A DNA stretch of 64,000 nucleotides from Chrysomallon squamiferum (GCA_012295275.1 CM022674.1:11610864-11674863); one strand, 5' to 3'; counted from the stretch's first letter, positions 1-27,314 are shown. Notes: generated by a model not told the origin, from the sequence alone. A program made the numbers and translations.

Positions 1-445
1 ACTATTACGTTTTATATACAAACTTACCAGACGTCTTCATAATTTCTGCAGACTGAATTAAATACACTTTGGACGTCCCTAATGAACGAGAAAATTAAAG
101 TAGAAACTTACATATATAATTTGAAAGGTTCACTATTAAAAGGACTGGTAATATGAACAAAAAGTGAGAACTCCTTTATCAAGACAAGAACATGACAACA
201 GAATAACTCAGATGTCGAATGTTGCAGTGGATTATGATATGACATATATGCATTAGTCATATTCAACATGTATGTAACACTTGTGTACGGATTATATATA
301 CTCTAGGATCATCGGTAGTTTTTGTTAAAACATTTCCATGGTAAAACACAAATTATATATATAGAGAATCAGTATAGATATCTGTTGGCATAACTTATCT
401 GTCAATATATTTTCATTTTCATATATGTATATCTATCTATCTTTA

Positions 446-534
446 GAGAGAGAGAGATATAGAGAGATAGATAGAGAGAGAGAGAGAGAGATAGATAGCT
501 AGAGAGAGATAGATAGATAGATAGATAGATAGAG

Positions 535-632
<98 letters not shown>
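446..632. repeat. GATA/AG compound microsatellite
   Basis: Interspersed GATA and GA units pass into an uninterrupted AG run from about 551 to 631. The rest of 1-1060 is AT-rich, and I see no gene or recognisable element in it. Serine/leucine-rich open frames on the other strand here are only translations of the repeat. Confidence 0.9.
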
Positions 633-633
<1 letters not shown>

Positions 634-1065
634 CTGACAGCATTTCGGATATGAAAATTACATTTATCACGTTCTTCCGTTTATAAAAAGAAACAAAAAT
701 CACTGAAATAAAAAAGAAAACAAATATCATTTAAGCAGCAATAATTTGTTGCCCATTTGTCAAGATGGCCGCAAATTAATAATTTTATCTGTGAAAAGAT
801 TAACTTTTAAAATGTTCTTTATCTATTTCTAGTTTCTACATAAGTGACCATCTTTAAGGAACAGATTCAAATTTTGATCCCTAAAAGATGAAAACATACT
901 GCCAAAATACTGCTTACGAAAAGCATTTTGAAATATTGTGTATGTATACGTATATTTGTATGTATTTAGATATTCACCTACGCACTCTGATACACAGACA
1001 TGACAAGGAATGTATAATAGATTTCTTCATAACGTTGATCCCGTCAGCTAACAGATGTGCTATCA

Positions 1066-1210
1066 TGACGTCATAAACAATCAACAGGTTCGTTTAACAG
1101 AAGATAAACAATCATCATGGAAATGTAAATTAATTCTTTAACTCTTGACGTCACAGCCAGTTTGACTGCTTGTTATAAATACGTGTTAACTACGAAGCTA
1201 CGTCACTGGT
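1066..1210 (+). promoter_or_regulatory. Candidate CRE/TATA promoter
   Basis: Two perfect palindromic cAMP response elements (TGACGTCA) lie at 1066-1073 and 1146-1153. A TATAAAT box follows at 1174-1180, and a half site (ACGTCA) sits near 1200, where transcription would be expected to begin. The surrounding 1050-1560 is richer in CG dinucleotides than the rest of the window. The next gene on this strand is the tyrosine decarboxylase, whose first coding exon has a splice acceptor directly before its ATG and so needs an upstream leader exon. This is therefore a plausible distal promoter for it. The motifs are seen directly; the link to the gene is inferred. The promoter could serve an undetected transcript instead. 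Confidence 0.5.
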
Positions 1211-1284
1211 TGTTTTGCGTGAGTTAAGGGAGAAGCGAGTCTGTGAGAATGAATTGTTTGATTTAATTGAAGTCGAGGACGGAT

Positions 1285-1548
1285 TTACCACACGAGTGGA
1301 CGAACCGACGCGACATAATCGTGCTTCAATTCATTCCCGTCATCCTTTAGAAAGCAATCAAGAAAAATGACGTGAAATTCTCTCGCAGCGCGTGACTCGC
1401 TGATTAATCCGCCCTCTAAATAGTCCCAAAAATTCTCCAGTTCTTTCAGAACGCCACTTACCATTTCCGGATCCTTTGAAAAATCAATTGTAGAAATTAT
1501 TACCGCTGGGGAAAGCGTTGCGCTGCAACCCCTTGATGTCAAACCCAC
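1285..1548 (-). CDS. Unrecognised 87-codon ORF
   Basis: This open frame has normal, non-repetitive composition, rare in this part of the window, with many charged residues and a mixed helix-like pattern. I do not recognise it. The frame opens with GTG, not ATG, so it is more likely an exon remnant or chance ORF than a full gene. A good splice donor (ATG then GTAAGT) lies inside it, so only part may be exonic. It overlaps the transcribed side of the candidate promoter at 1066-1210 on the opposite strand. It could be a fragment of a transposon or of a divergently transcribed gene. Confidence 0.2.
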   Translation of the reverse strand: MGLTSRGCSATLSPAVIISTIDFSKDPEMVSGVLKELENFWDYLEGGLISESRAAREFHVIFLDCFLKDDGNELKHDYVASVRPLVW

Positions 1549-1831
1549 GGCATAGGGGGCGCTTCAAAAATTAATCTCCGACTCCTGTACACGACGTTAG
1601 AAGCTGTATTTTTTATTTATTCCTTCGGACATGGTTGGGTTTGTTCTGTCATAGTTTAGCGGACATTTTTTTTTTTCTGATGCAAACTGGGACGACCTTG
1701 TCAATTTTCTCTTCGTTTTCAGAGGGTATGTTTCTAACTAGTTATAATTATTAAATGTTTTTAAAATAAATATTATTAAGAACACATTGAGCTTGGTAAG
1801 CAAGAATAAAAGTAATACAGCTTTCTCATAG

Positions 1832-1910
1832 ACGCAAAATTTAATCTTGGATTTACATTTTCTTATTGTTCTCAAGTTTCAAAAGGAAACCAGGTTACAA
1901 TTTGTTGATG
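1832..1910 (+). other. Candidate 5' leader exon of the decarboxylase
   Basis: A pyrimidine-rich acceptor (CTTTCTCATAG) ends at 1831, and a consensus donor (ATG then GTAAGT) begins at 1911, bounding 79 bases. This lies between the candidate promoter near 1.1 kb and the first coding exon at 5468. Another possible donor (AGG then GTATGT) lies at 1726 and could close an exon running from the start site. No transcript evidence is available. Confidence 0.25.
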
Positions 1911-2128
1911 GTAAGTAATTTTTCATTTTGTTTAATAATCTTGCGGGTATATTATGCACACATTTTCTATATTTTCTCTCTTCTTCTTTAAATTTGATTT
2001 GATTTATTATTATATTATGATTGTTGTTGTTGTTGTTTTTGTTAAAATATTTCGGATCCGATTAGATAACCTTGATTATTACTTCCTGTTTTTAATTATA
2101 TATTAATAATATTATATCTATATGTATC

Positions 2129-2160
<32 letters not shown>

Positions 2161-3324
2161 TGTATGTATGTATGTATGTATGTGTGTAAATATGTATATT
2201 TATATATGTATATCTTTATTTCTGGATGTATGTCTGTGTGTGTTTGCATAATTACATACATAATACATGTTTACATACAGATACATCTACATACGTAATT
2301 CAGATTAAAATGCATGGCCTGAGCTATAACAACCTCTAGAATTACAGAGGAAATTTCAAGATATATGTTGTTAGTGAGACATTCGACCAACTGTGTGCAA
2401 GATGACAGTGTTCATTTAGTTTCTCAATAACCACTGCAGATTTAAATGCAAGGACTAAACTAAAGTAAACTGCTAGAATAACACAGGAATTTCAAGATAT
2501 TACTAAGACTGAGAAACTGAAAGTAGGACTAGATTTAATATGGTTTCAATGTTTACACAGTGCTAATAACAATACTGGAATTTCTTTTTGCCACAATTAC
2601 TCAGCGGAGTCAGGCTTCCTGTGATAGAGTGCAATAAATAATGAATTTTTAACAGTTTAGATTAAAATTTCAAATAGTAGCAGTATGCTAGGAATTCAAG
2701 TGAGTAACTGCAGTTTAAATGGCTGTCAAAATTTTTGAAACTTGTATGTCTTATAAAAAAAAAAATGATGAAAAAGGAACAGTACTAGTAGTAGTAGCAG
2801 TAGTAGTAGCAGTAGCAGTAGCAGTAGTAATAAATAAATAAAAGAAAAAAGAAAAAAAAAAAAAATGTAATAATAATAATAGTAATAATAATATTAAAAT
2901 AAATAAATAAAAATACAACAAATAAACAAAACAAAACAAAACAATTGTTTAAATCTGCAGTTTTGTCCTTACTTTACAAACAAGAGATACATAATGCTTT
3001 AATCTTTCTTATATTTTACTTAACTCTTATTTCTGTATTTACGATCAGATTCCTGGATTTGCACAGTTAACTGGAACACTAAAATCAGTAAACAAAATAC
3101 CACAACTCTACTTTTGTTTTCACTGTATTACATAATTCGGTTAATTATATTATATATGTATATGTAGATCGTGTTAGGCACATTCATTAATCTCACTAAA
3201 ATTTAAAAAAAGAGAAAGTTTAGATAAATACTTTATCACTTGAAGACCATATTGAGTACAAAACTGGTTTGGAAATAAAAAAAAAAAAAAAAAAAGAATA
3301 AAAATAAATAAATAAACAAACAAA

Positions 3325-3371
<47 letters not shown>

Positions 3372-5340
3372 ATTTTAATAACTTTGTTACAAGCATTATT
3401 TAATAAAAAAACATTGTTTTAATTTTTGTAGTTGCTGATAAAAATTGCAATGGCAATCATTTATCATGTGATAATCCTTTTTATTTACAAATTCCTCAAA
3501 TGCATATTGATTTCTAATAAAAATAGTGTGGGTGGGGACTATTACAACTGTTCGTAAATGAATAAAACCACCAAAAAACAAAAACCCCCACAACAAATAC
3601 ATTTCCCCCCCCAAACAAAAACGTCCCCAAAAACCATTAATTACAATGTAACGACCTTTTATATATAATTTTATGAACTAAAATATATTAATTTATTAAA
3701 ATTATATTCCTGTAGGTGAGACACTGAGTATGCAAAAATTGCCACGTAATCTAACAAGTGGTATGCATGAGTATTTGCACGCTTTCGATTTCGTCCTTTA
3801 CAGCCGATAACAGACTGAATACTTCTGTCTTGGCAGAGTTTATTTCATAGTATGTAATATGAAATAAGCGCGTGCGTGTATTAGACGTGAAATTAAGGGT
3901 TTAGCAAAGTCTCTAAACCTTTACTGGAAATTCGTGATATCAGTTATCCATCTCGGGATTTCATGTCGTTACTCAAGCTACAGTTATTCCTGAATTTGGT
4001 TTACTGCATCGAGAATCCCACCTGGACCACGGCTGGAATCGAACGAATAGACGCCAACATCTGTTAGAGGTAATACTATTCATGAACCTTATAAGCATAG
4101 CACATAATGTTATTTTGTAATGAGCTTCATCTAATTTCAAAGCTAAATGTTTCCCACTTGACCTAAAGGAGGGGAATCATTATCTTTTTTGACTACTTGA
4201 TCTCATTTTTAATCTTCACTAGAGCGTATTGGTGATCCCAGGCTGTGTTAGGAGGGGCACGGACACTTACAAACTGAGATGAGCAACGTAAACAACCCAT
4301 TGAAAGACCGAGAAACTCTTAATTTTCGTCACCATCAGTAACACGGAATAGCTATGCAATGTTGACAGAACGTTCTTTTCATCCCGACGATTATTTCTGG
4401 AGAGCTGCACTCTTCGTGCGGTTGACCTAGACATCACGTACCCGCTGGTCCACATGTTCCTTCCGGAAAAGGTTCAAGCTACTTAAGCTTTTCAGCTGTT
4501 GAAGGCTGAAGCAGGAAGAACCAGCTTTAGACTGGAACCACAGATGTTTCAGATCGGCACGGATAAAGCCATTGCCACGGAAGTCTTTTTTTCCAGATAA
4601 TAGAATTATTATTTTCTCTACGCCCAAGGAAGATTCAGCACATTGGTCTGATTCTGCAGTTAAAAGAAGACGCGACGATCCACAGACTTGCAGCTACAAC
4701 CAATGCCCTTCTACTCGTCCCAGCGGACCAGGCTGAGGTTGTGTGGCTGGACGCCTTTGCAAAGGGTCCTCAGGCAGTTTACCAACACAACTCAATACGT
4801 AATACACTCTTACAATACACACGATGTTTGAAATGAACTCTCCCAGTTACGCACGTAGCTTAATAACCTATCGCATGATATTCATTTGATCTTAGAATAT
4901 TTTAATACCTAATGAATATTTCTATTTCAAGTGGGAAGACCCCGATTATAAAATGTTGATGGACTTGAAAATATTGTTCACCCTAACTGTACTTGAAGCT
5001 TACACTTGGTAACACAATACTGCCTCTGTAAGCAGCTTACATACGTGTCTGTCGTTGCTAGCACGTATCATGCATTTTTCATCAAATATAAAATATCATG
5101 TCATAGCATTAATCACATACGCGAGTACTTTTTAAACGTCACCACACGTTCTCACCACTCAGACTATCGGTCAAACAGTAACTTCACTAATTCTTACTTA
5201 CTTACTTACTTACGTAGTTATTTATTCATTTAGTTTGTTACTTACGTATTTACTGATTTATTTATTTATTTATTATTGGTGTTGTATTACTATTATTATT
5301 AGAGCTATACTGTTGTTTTTACTATTATGCTTGAAGTTAT
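1911..5340 (+). other. Leader-intron or intergenic stretch with microsatellites
   Basis: No gene is supported here. It holds an ATGT tetranucleotide run (about 2125-2182), a GTA/GCA-like trinucleotide run (2783-2830), poly(A) and AATA repeats (3280-3372) and a TTAC run (about 5190-5215). The segment from about 4010 to 4800 is less AT-rich. It contains a stretch (about 4025-4050) resembling the T-arm and acceptor end of a tRNA read on the minus strand, as in tRNA-derived SINEs, but no full cloverleaf can be drawn. If the promoter near 1.1 kb drives the decarboxylase, most of this is its first intron. Confidence 0.5.
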
Positions 5341-5467
5341 TCTCATTGTTGTTGTTGTTATTGTTGTTGTTGTTCTTCTTGTTCTTGTTCTTGTTCCTGT
5401 TGTTGTTGTTGTTGTTGTTGCTCTTCTTCTTCTTCTTCTTCTTCTTATTATTATTATTGTTTCAAAG
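5341..5467 (+). repeat. TTG/TTC microsatellite serving as polypyrimidine tract
   Basis: A run of TTG, then TTC, then ATT units leads directly into TTTCAAAG, ten bases before the start codon of the decarboxylase. The repeat supplies an unusually long pyrimidine-rich stretch for the acceptor at 5466-5467, so the first coding exon would start at 5468. Length variation here could affect splicing of the leader; that is inference. Confidence 0.6.
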
Positions 5468-5477
5468 CTCGACAACA

Positions 5478-12792
<7,315 letters not shown>

Positions 12793-12835
12793 TAATGGTT
12801 GCTGTTCGGTAAGCGTAGAATATATTTAGTATTGA

Positions 12836-12841
12836 AATAAA
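12836..12841 (+). terminator. Polyadenylation signal of the decarboxylase
   Basis: AATAAA occurs 44 bases after the TAA stop, the first such signal on this strand downstream of the gene. This would give a very short 3' UTR. Further AT-rich sequence downstream could offer later sites. Confidence 0.6.
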
Positions 12842-12984
12842 AGGTGAAAACAGCAGATTTCAGATACGATTTTATTTTATTTTACATCCCGTACATTTTT
12901 ATTTCATTTCATTTTATTTTATTCTATTTATTTATTGCTATCTTTATTATTAAAAACAAGGAACTGTTTAATGAATTGCTCAAG

Positions 12985-13023
<39 letters not shown>

Positions 13024-13961
13024 GACTACACAACAACAAAGAAAAACAAAAAACAACAGCATTTTTATCCATAGGTATTAACAACGTTTTAAGACACTGA
13101 AAATGACTAAACTGTTAACAGAAAGAGTGTTCTATGTTTACAGGACACCACATACAACAACCGTTTATAAACTCACTGATTAGTAATAATCCAGTGATCC
13201 AGAAAAACAAAGCTGAACCTTACCTCACTTGTTTGATTCATTAATTAAAATATTATTTTCTATAACTAATTATTTGAACATAGTTAATTAATAATTACAT
13301 ATTCTGTTACAAGTGACCACACAACATTTGCCACAGTTTCTTTTTGAAAGCAAACTTTGGGGTTCACTGATTCTATGAGGATAAGGACAGGAGGGATAGA
13401 TGTCCAAGTGTTAATAATAACAACAGATTTACATAAGATTAAACAATGGGGGTAATACTAGAATCTAATGATTAGATGTTTCAGGGTCTGTGTTGTGGTG
13501 TTTAGACTTGAAACTGCTCATAATAATTTAGACATAGACCACATTTAAACAATGAAATGTGGACAGTTTCAAACATTATTATTTTGCATTTCTGAAATGA
13601 CTAAACTAAAGGTGTAAAGTGTGTGTTTTTTCATTGAATTGAGTCAGTACACTTTTCCAGTTACAGTATCTTGTTGTTTATGCTTGTTTTAAAGAAATAA
13701 ATTGGTGAAATGATAAAAGTGTTTGTAATCAATTTTTGTATGATATATCTGAAATGGGAAAACATTTCTTACTTAACATTGTATATATTTTCCAATTAGT
13801 ATTTGTTGGATATGGAAATTACACAAGACTCGAATATTAAATATCAGGAAATAGTTAAATTGTGGGATAATAAACTATTGTTATCAAAAATTATGAACAG
13901 TCCTGTCTCCTACACGATAAGTGTTTGAGAGAGAAAAAAAGAGGGCCCTGAGTTATCAATA

Positions 13962-14052
<91 letters not shown>

Positions 14053-14998
14053 ACACACGCATATGCCATGACGAAGAAGATAAATAATGTAAAGGGTACT
14101 ATAAGAAGTGACTTAGTGCTTTTGATACCATGTATCAAGATATCTGACATCTATTATATAATTCTACATGATAATTACATTCGGTTGAGATCATAATCCC
14201 TGTAATATAATTTTTTGGTATATCCTAATTACCCATGCACCACTGAAATGTAAACCTTAATATATCTACGTAAACGATCTACGTAATGTCATCACTTATG
14301 TATACCACAGACCTACACACCCCTGTAATGCAATTCTTTGTATACACTAGTGACCCATACACCTGTGTAATGTAATTATTTGTGTACAATACTGACCCAT
14401 ATGCCTGTGCAATGTAATTCTTTGTGTATAATACTGACCCATACACCTGTTTAATGTAATGTTTTGTGTATAATACTGACCCATATACCAGTGTATTGTA
14501 ATCCTTTGTGTATCGTTCTGACTCATACACCTGTGTAATGTAATTTTTTGTGTCCTACTGACCCATACACTTGCAATGCAATCCTTCTTCTATCCTACAG
14601 ACCCACCTGTAGTTTCTGCTATTGACCTATGCTTCCCTGTAATATAAACCCCAGTCTACAGTACAGTGAGGGGTTATCTCATCCTCTTGTGAGTATATAA
14701 ATTGCAATGTCCACATAAAATGTGAAATAAAAAAGAATTTGTTATTAATATATTTTTGGTTGAACAAAAGCAAACGAACATTTCCAAAAACAACAACCAA
14801 AATAACCATCCCGACAGCAAGATCCTCTTAACTCTATTATAGATCTGCAGGCAAAGCAGTGAACTGGGGCCACTAGCTACACATTGTCCACTTGTTATCA
14901 TTAAAATTAATACTAATATGATTATTATCTTTAACAAAACATATGCTAAATATGCATTTTTACAGTAATAAATATTGATAGATATAAAGGCATTTGAA
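12842..14998. other. Intergenic stretch between convergent genes
   Basis: It separates the + strand decarboxylase from the - strand PARP-like gene. It holds a poly(A) run (12985-13020), a GT run (13966-14050) and the short tandem repeat at 14270-14600. The remainder is unique AT-rich sequence with no supported gene. Confidence 0.6.
14270..14600. repeat. About 42-bp tandem repeat
   Basis: Seven or eight imperfect copies of a unit around TACTGACCCATACACCTGTG followed by TAATGTAATT. Translated on the minus strand it gives a repeating 14-residue frame, but with much substitution and no gene context, so I read it as a minisatellite. Confidence 0.7.
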
Positions 14999-15052
14999 GC
15001 ACACGTCAGTTTGATGTGTTAGCTGTATATAGCAGAAGTTGAACTTGGTGAA

Positions 15053-16132
15053 TTATTTACTGTAGAAGTAGATCTGTGAAACATTGGTGGAATGTTGGAA
15101 GCATCTGCTGTAGAAGCAGAACTGTGAAAGAGTGGTAAAGTGTTGGAAGGATTTGCTGTAGAAGTAGAACTGTGAAATATTGGTGGAATGTTGGAAGCAT
15201 TTGCTGTAGAAGCAGAACTGTGAAAGAGTGGTAAAGTGTTGGAAGGATTTGCTGTAGAAGTAGAACTGTGAAATATTGGTGGAATGCTGGAAGTATTGGC
15301 TGTAGAAGCAGAACTGTGAAAGAGTGGTAAATGTTGGAAGTATTTGCTGTAGAAGTAGAACTGTGAAATATTGGTGGAATGTTGGAAGTATTGGCTGTAG
15401 AAGTAGAACTGTGAAATATTGGTGGAATGTTGGAAGGATTTGCTGTAGAAGCAGAACTGTGAAAGAGTGGTAAAGTGTTGGAAGCATTTGCTGTAGAAGT
15501 AGAACTGTGAAAGAGTGGTAAAGTGTTGGAAGCATCTGCTGTAGAAGTAGAACTGTGAAAGAGTGGTAAAGTGTTGGAAGCATTTGCTGTAGAAGTAGAA
15601 CTGTGAAAGAGTGGTAAAGTGTTGGAAGCATCTGCTGTAGAAGTAGAACTGTGAAATATTGGTGGAATGTTGGAAGCATCTGCTGTAGAAGCAGAACTGT
15701 GAAAGAGTGGTAAAGTGTTGGAAGCATCTGCTGTAGAAGTAGAACTGTGAAAGAGTGGTAAAGTGTTGGAAGGATTTGCTGTAGAAGTAGAACTGTGAAA
15801 TATTGGTGGAATGTTGGAAGCATTTGCTGTAGAAGCAGAACTGTGAAAGAGTGGTAAAGTGTTGGAAGCATCTGCTGTAGAAGTAGAACTGTGAAAGAGT
15901 GGTAAAGTGTTGGAAGCATCTGCTGTAGAAGTAGAACTGTGAAAGAGTGGTAAAGTGTTGGAAGCATCTGCTGTAGAAGTAGAACTGTGAAAGAGTGGTA
16001 AAGTGTTGGAAGCATCTGCTGTAGAAGTAGAACTGTGAAAGAGTGGTAAAGTGTTGGATTTGCTGTAGAAGTAGAACTGTGAAAGGGTGGTGGAGGGAAC
16101 GGTGGATGCAGGAATGGAGGGAGGAATTGATT
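15053..16132 (-). repeat. 48-bp minisatellite directly after the PARP-like stop codon
   Basis: About 22 units of 48 bases fill this stretch, built around GTAGAAGTAGAACTGTGAAA on the plus strand. Two subtypes are mixed: one reads AGAGTGGTAAAGTG and the other TATTGGTGGAATG at the same place. Because 48 is a multiple of three, two minus-strand frames stay open through the array, one of them in frame with the TGA of the PARP-like gene at 16133-16135. I read it as 3' UTR sequence and not as protein, since the recognisable domain ends before the TGA. Confidence 0.85.
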
Positions 16133-23056
<6,924 letters not shown>

Positions 23057-23062
23057 TTTATT
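23057..23062 (-). terminator. Candidate polyadenylation signal, ZP-SRCR copy A
   Basis: AATAAA on the minus strand, about 1.0 kb after the stop codon and conserved in copy B. The long 3' UTR it implies contains AC and AAT/AGT microsatellites (23213-23500). Confidence 0.4.
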
Positions 23063-23210
23063 CAAACTATTGCAAATATATAAAAATACAAAATAGTAAC
23101 AAATGAATTAAATGGAGTAAAAAATACGAATCCAGCTACAGGAATAGGAAAGCAAGCAGGAACAAAAATAATGAAAATGAAACTAAATGTAAACATAAGA
23201 ATAACAGTAA

Positions 23211-23248
<38 letters not shown>

Positions 23249-23417
23249 ATAATAATAATAATAATAATAATAATATAAAACGCAACGCCAACAGCCCAAA
23301 GCAAAACATTTTCTTTTTATGCCAGGTCAAAGAAAAGAAAGAAAAGTATTGCGTATATTACAAAACAATTTGGATTTCAGTAATCCAGGTTACAGCTCCA
23401 GGAAAAAGTAAACCGCA

Positions 23418-23486
<69 letters not shown>

Positions 23487-23809
23487 TGTGTGTGTGTGAG
23501 CGATAATAATAATAGTAAAAATAAATAGACGAAAAGAAACAATAAAATAATACTTTAAAAATAAAACAAACAAACAAATAATAAAAAAATGAAAATATGA
23601 AAAGTAATAAAAAAAGGAAGAAAAGCAAAACGAAATTTGGCAGAAAATTAAATCTGACGATAGCGAATTTGTTTTTATTAGCATAAGATCTTGAATAATA
23701 AATAAATAAAATAAAATAAATAGATAAATAAATAAGTAATTGAAACAAATAATAATAATAATACCCACAATTGAGAAAAAAGTGTAGTTCTCATCAAACA
23801 ATTACAAAA

Positions 23810-23852
<43 letters not shown>

Positions 23853-24078
23853 AAACAAAATTATATATAACTGGTTAAACAACAACAACTATGAAATAAA
23901 AATCAGAAGAAAGAAAATCAGAGAAAAAACAAAAGAAGACAAATAATTACCAAAACGTAATATAGTTAGTAAAACATGCTAAAGCAAAGAAAACCTTTAA
24001 ACAAAGGCAATTTCACCTAAAAGTAAAAACAGTTTTCAACTTCAGTTTGCTACTACACTATATGCAATATTTGTCAGG

Positions 24079-24269
24079 TTAAGTAAATGTCATGTTTTTG
24101 ACATCTTCCTGCTTCTGATTGGACTTTTTCTTCCTCAGGAAGACGACCACCACAATCCCAATGACAAGTGAGAAGATGATCACCATGACAACACAGAAAA
24201 CAATCAGAATCGTGGTGTTCACACCAACTTGATCAGATCCATGTTTGTCACCTGATGTCTCTGAGATAC
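24079..24269 (-). other. Transmembrane and tail exon, copy A
   Basis: Encodes a short stalk, a helix ([20 protein letters not shown], continuing IVVVVFL), the stop-transfer RKKK and a tail ending KNMTFT, then TAA at 24081-24079. Confidence 0.9.
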
Positions 24270-24643
24270 CTAGAAAGTAGTAATAATGATAAACGTCAGA
24301 TTTTTGGAACCTTTCTTGCAGCTAATATATATGAACGAAAATCTCCATTTAACTGTTTGTTTAATACGACAAAACTAAATGAAATTAAAGAAAACAAATA
24401 AACTCACTCGGTGTTCGATCTTCTACAATCACGTCCAGGACAGTGAATGTCTTTCTGACAAGTTCATCAGACGTTTCAGCAGATCTTCGTTTTCTTCCAG
24501 ACTCTGCCTTCCCGTTGCAGTCCACCTGAAATTATAAATATGAATGTGAAATTTGATTGTCTGATTTCAGATTTTGAGGAAAACGTTCAGCATTTCTCCT
24601 ACTTGAAACAAATATAGCCATTGAGAGAATGAAATAATACTAC

Positions 24644-24712
<69 letters not shown>

Positions 24713-24878
24713 TAATAATAATAATAATAATAATCATAATAATAATAAGACAAAACAAAATAATATAAAAAATCAACAAGACCGAAATGACTGTTGTCTT
24801 CAAGTATTGTTAGTAACGTAATCAGAATTATTTATTTTTTCCATTTACTGATAAATAAATAAATATATAAATTAACTA

Positions 24879-24939
<61 letters not shown>

Positions 24940-27234
24940 CAACTTTAGTATAACCAACGTTAAAGTTTGATTAGAAATTTTAAAACTTACAGGGTCGCAC
25001 TGAGATTTTTGATCTGGAAGACAAACTTTGACAGAACATTCTGTAGAGACTGCGTTGTTTTTGTCTTTGTTTCTAAAACTGACACTTTGTTAGATTTACA
25101 TTTCAGGGGAGATAAACTTTAACAAGCCTGACTTACAGAAACTATCTGAAGGAAATTGAGCAAATTATTATTAAAACAATTTTTTACAAATTATTTAAGA
25201 ACAATACGGAAAAGTATTTAAGAAATAAATAGGTTTTGAAAGTAGCAATTTTCAAGTTGTAACTTAATATTTAAATATATTTCTTCCTTCTTATAAGGTT
25301 TTACCAGTTTCAAGCTATCATTTATTTAAATATATTCCTAATGCTGTCCTTTGTTAAAATACAGATAACCTTTTAATGATATACGTAAAGGTATTTTCAA
25401 AAAAAAAAAAAAAAAAAAAAGTAGCCAGTTGTTTTGTGTCCGTTTTCTGGCCGGTTTTGTCTACCTAGTAAATTAACTACGAATTATCGTTCTTAGAATT
25501 TTACTCATATTTAAACTTCAGATGTACATTTCAGGGGAGATAACTTGCTAAATTTAAGTCTTCTTTACCGTTATAGTAATAATCTATGGGTTTTTTTCTT
25601 TTTTTTTTTTCATTGTTTTTTGTTGATATTTTAACTTTATTATTATATTTTTTTTTTTTTTGTTGATTTTTTTATTCAGATTTTTCAAATATCTCGTAAC
25701 TGCTGTAAGTATTATTTAATACAATAACAAACAATGTAAAAATTGTGTTCACTTTTATCACTAATAATCATCTAGACAACATCATTCTCTGATGTGCATA
25801 TTTTAAGCTGACGAAATAAAACACATAAAATAAAATTATCTAAAACTAATAGAAGAAAATGTTAAAACTTACAGGGTCGCACTGAGATTTTTGATCTGGA
25901 GGACAAACTTTGACAGAACATTCCGTAGAGACTGCGTTGTTTTTGTTAAAGGTGAAAGCTTTCAACTTGAATGTGACGTTGTTTCCCGATCTTTCAGGCT
26001 CCTGTATCATCAGTTTACCAGTCTCAGACGATGGACAGCTGAATAAATAAAAAATATAAGATAAAATAGCATTTCTGTTTAGTTTTCTCGATATGAATAA
26101 ACTCTAGGTGTTTTAAAAGGAGATTCACTTATTCTAATTATTAGAATCTATAAAGTTATATATTTTTCAAAAAATAATACGAGGTAATTGTAAATATTTT
26201 CAAAAGAATTAGTCTGAGTGTCTATCCAGAGGTCATTAATTTACGTAAAATATTTATTTGAATCTAGAAAGAATCTTGCTAGCTGAAGTGAAAAAGAAAA
26301 GAAAATAATATATATATATATATATTTTTAAATAATAATAATGTTAATAATATAACGAAAAATATATATAAAAAAATAATAATAATAACAACAACAACAA
26401 TAATAATAATAATAATAATAATTATAATAATAATGATGAGGATGATGATGACTATGATGATGACGATGTTCAGTATTCTCTAGTGCTTCTCGGAAGCGAT
26501 TAAAAATCCATGTTTATGAGTTCTGGGCTAAACAAGTATAAGTGTATAAAAAATATTTACCTGTCTTCAATGATTTTCAGAGTTTCCCTATCTTCTCCAG
26601 TTTTCTGATTATCAGCAGTACATGATTCCAGCCTGAGAGTGCCTGAGTTTGCTGGCTCTGTTTCAAAGTATTACAATATTTGCGTTTACAGATGTTGCTA
26701 TCTCCAGCAAAATTATATTTTGACTAGGAGTTATAATGAAGATTACGCTAAGTGATGGGTATTAAATGTCATGTTTACTAGTAATTTTATTTCCGTTATT
26801 AGAAGCGTTAAAAGTGAATAACTGTTGATAATAACCACAGAAATTCAGAGGCAAAAATTTCGTCCTGGAAAGAACACTGTAACATTCGTCTAGAAATGTG
26901 TGGATGATAATAATACTGATAATAATTGAATTAAACTGTACTTAAAAATGGAAGACAAATTCTGGAAGGAAAAGTCATGTAATATAATATATTTATTTAT
27001 TTATTTATTTATTTATTTACTTACTTACTTACTTACTTACACATAACATTTTGTTTTCAACATTGGTAAAATTAATACAATGCTAATAAATGCTGTGTGT
27101 AGATAAATACTTTTTAAGACGTTAAATATTTTCTCTTCATTTCATAGATTTGGCATGCAGCTCATAAGAATTACTTTTAATTTGCTAATGATAAAATTCA
27201 AATGAAAGGTCAACATTCTAATAATAATAATAAC

Positions 27235-27295
<61 letters not shown>

Positions 27296-27314
27296 TTAAT
27301 AATAATAATAATGA

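Noticed and set aside
888-1076. 62-codon ORF on the plus strand
   Set aside because: Random-looking composition, and it ends inside the CRE at 1066. No support as a gene.
4025-4100. tRNA gene on the minus strand
   Set aside because: Only a T-arm-like and acceptor-like end is visible; no D-arm or anticodon arm can be paired.
14270-14600. CRISPR-like array
   Set aside because: The units are directly tandem and degenerate, with no unique spacers, and the genome is animal.
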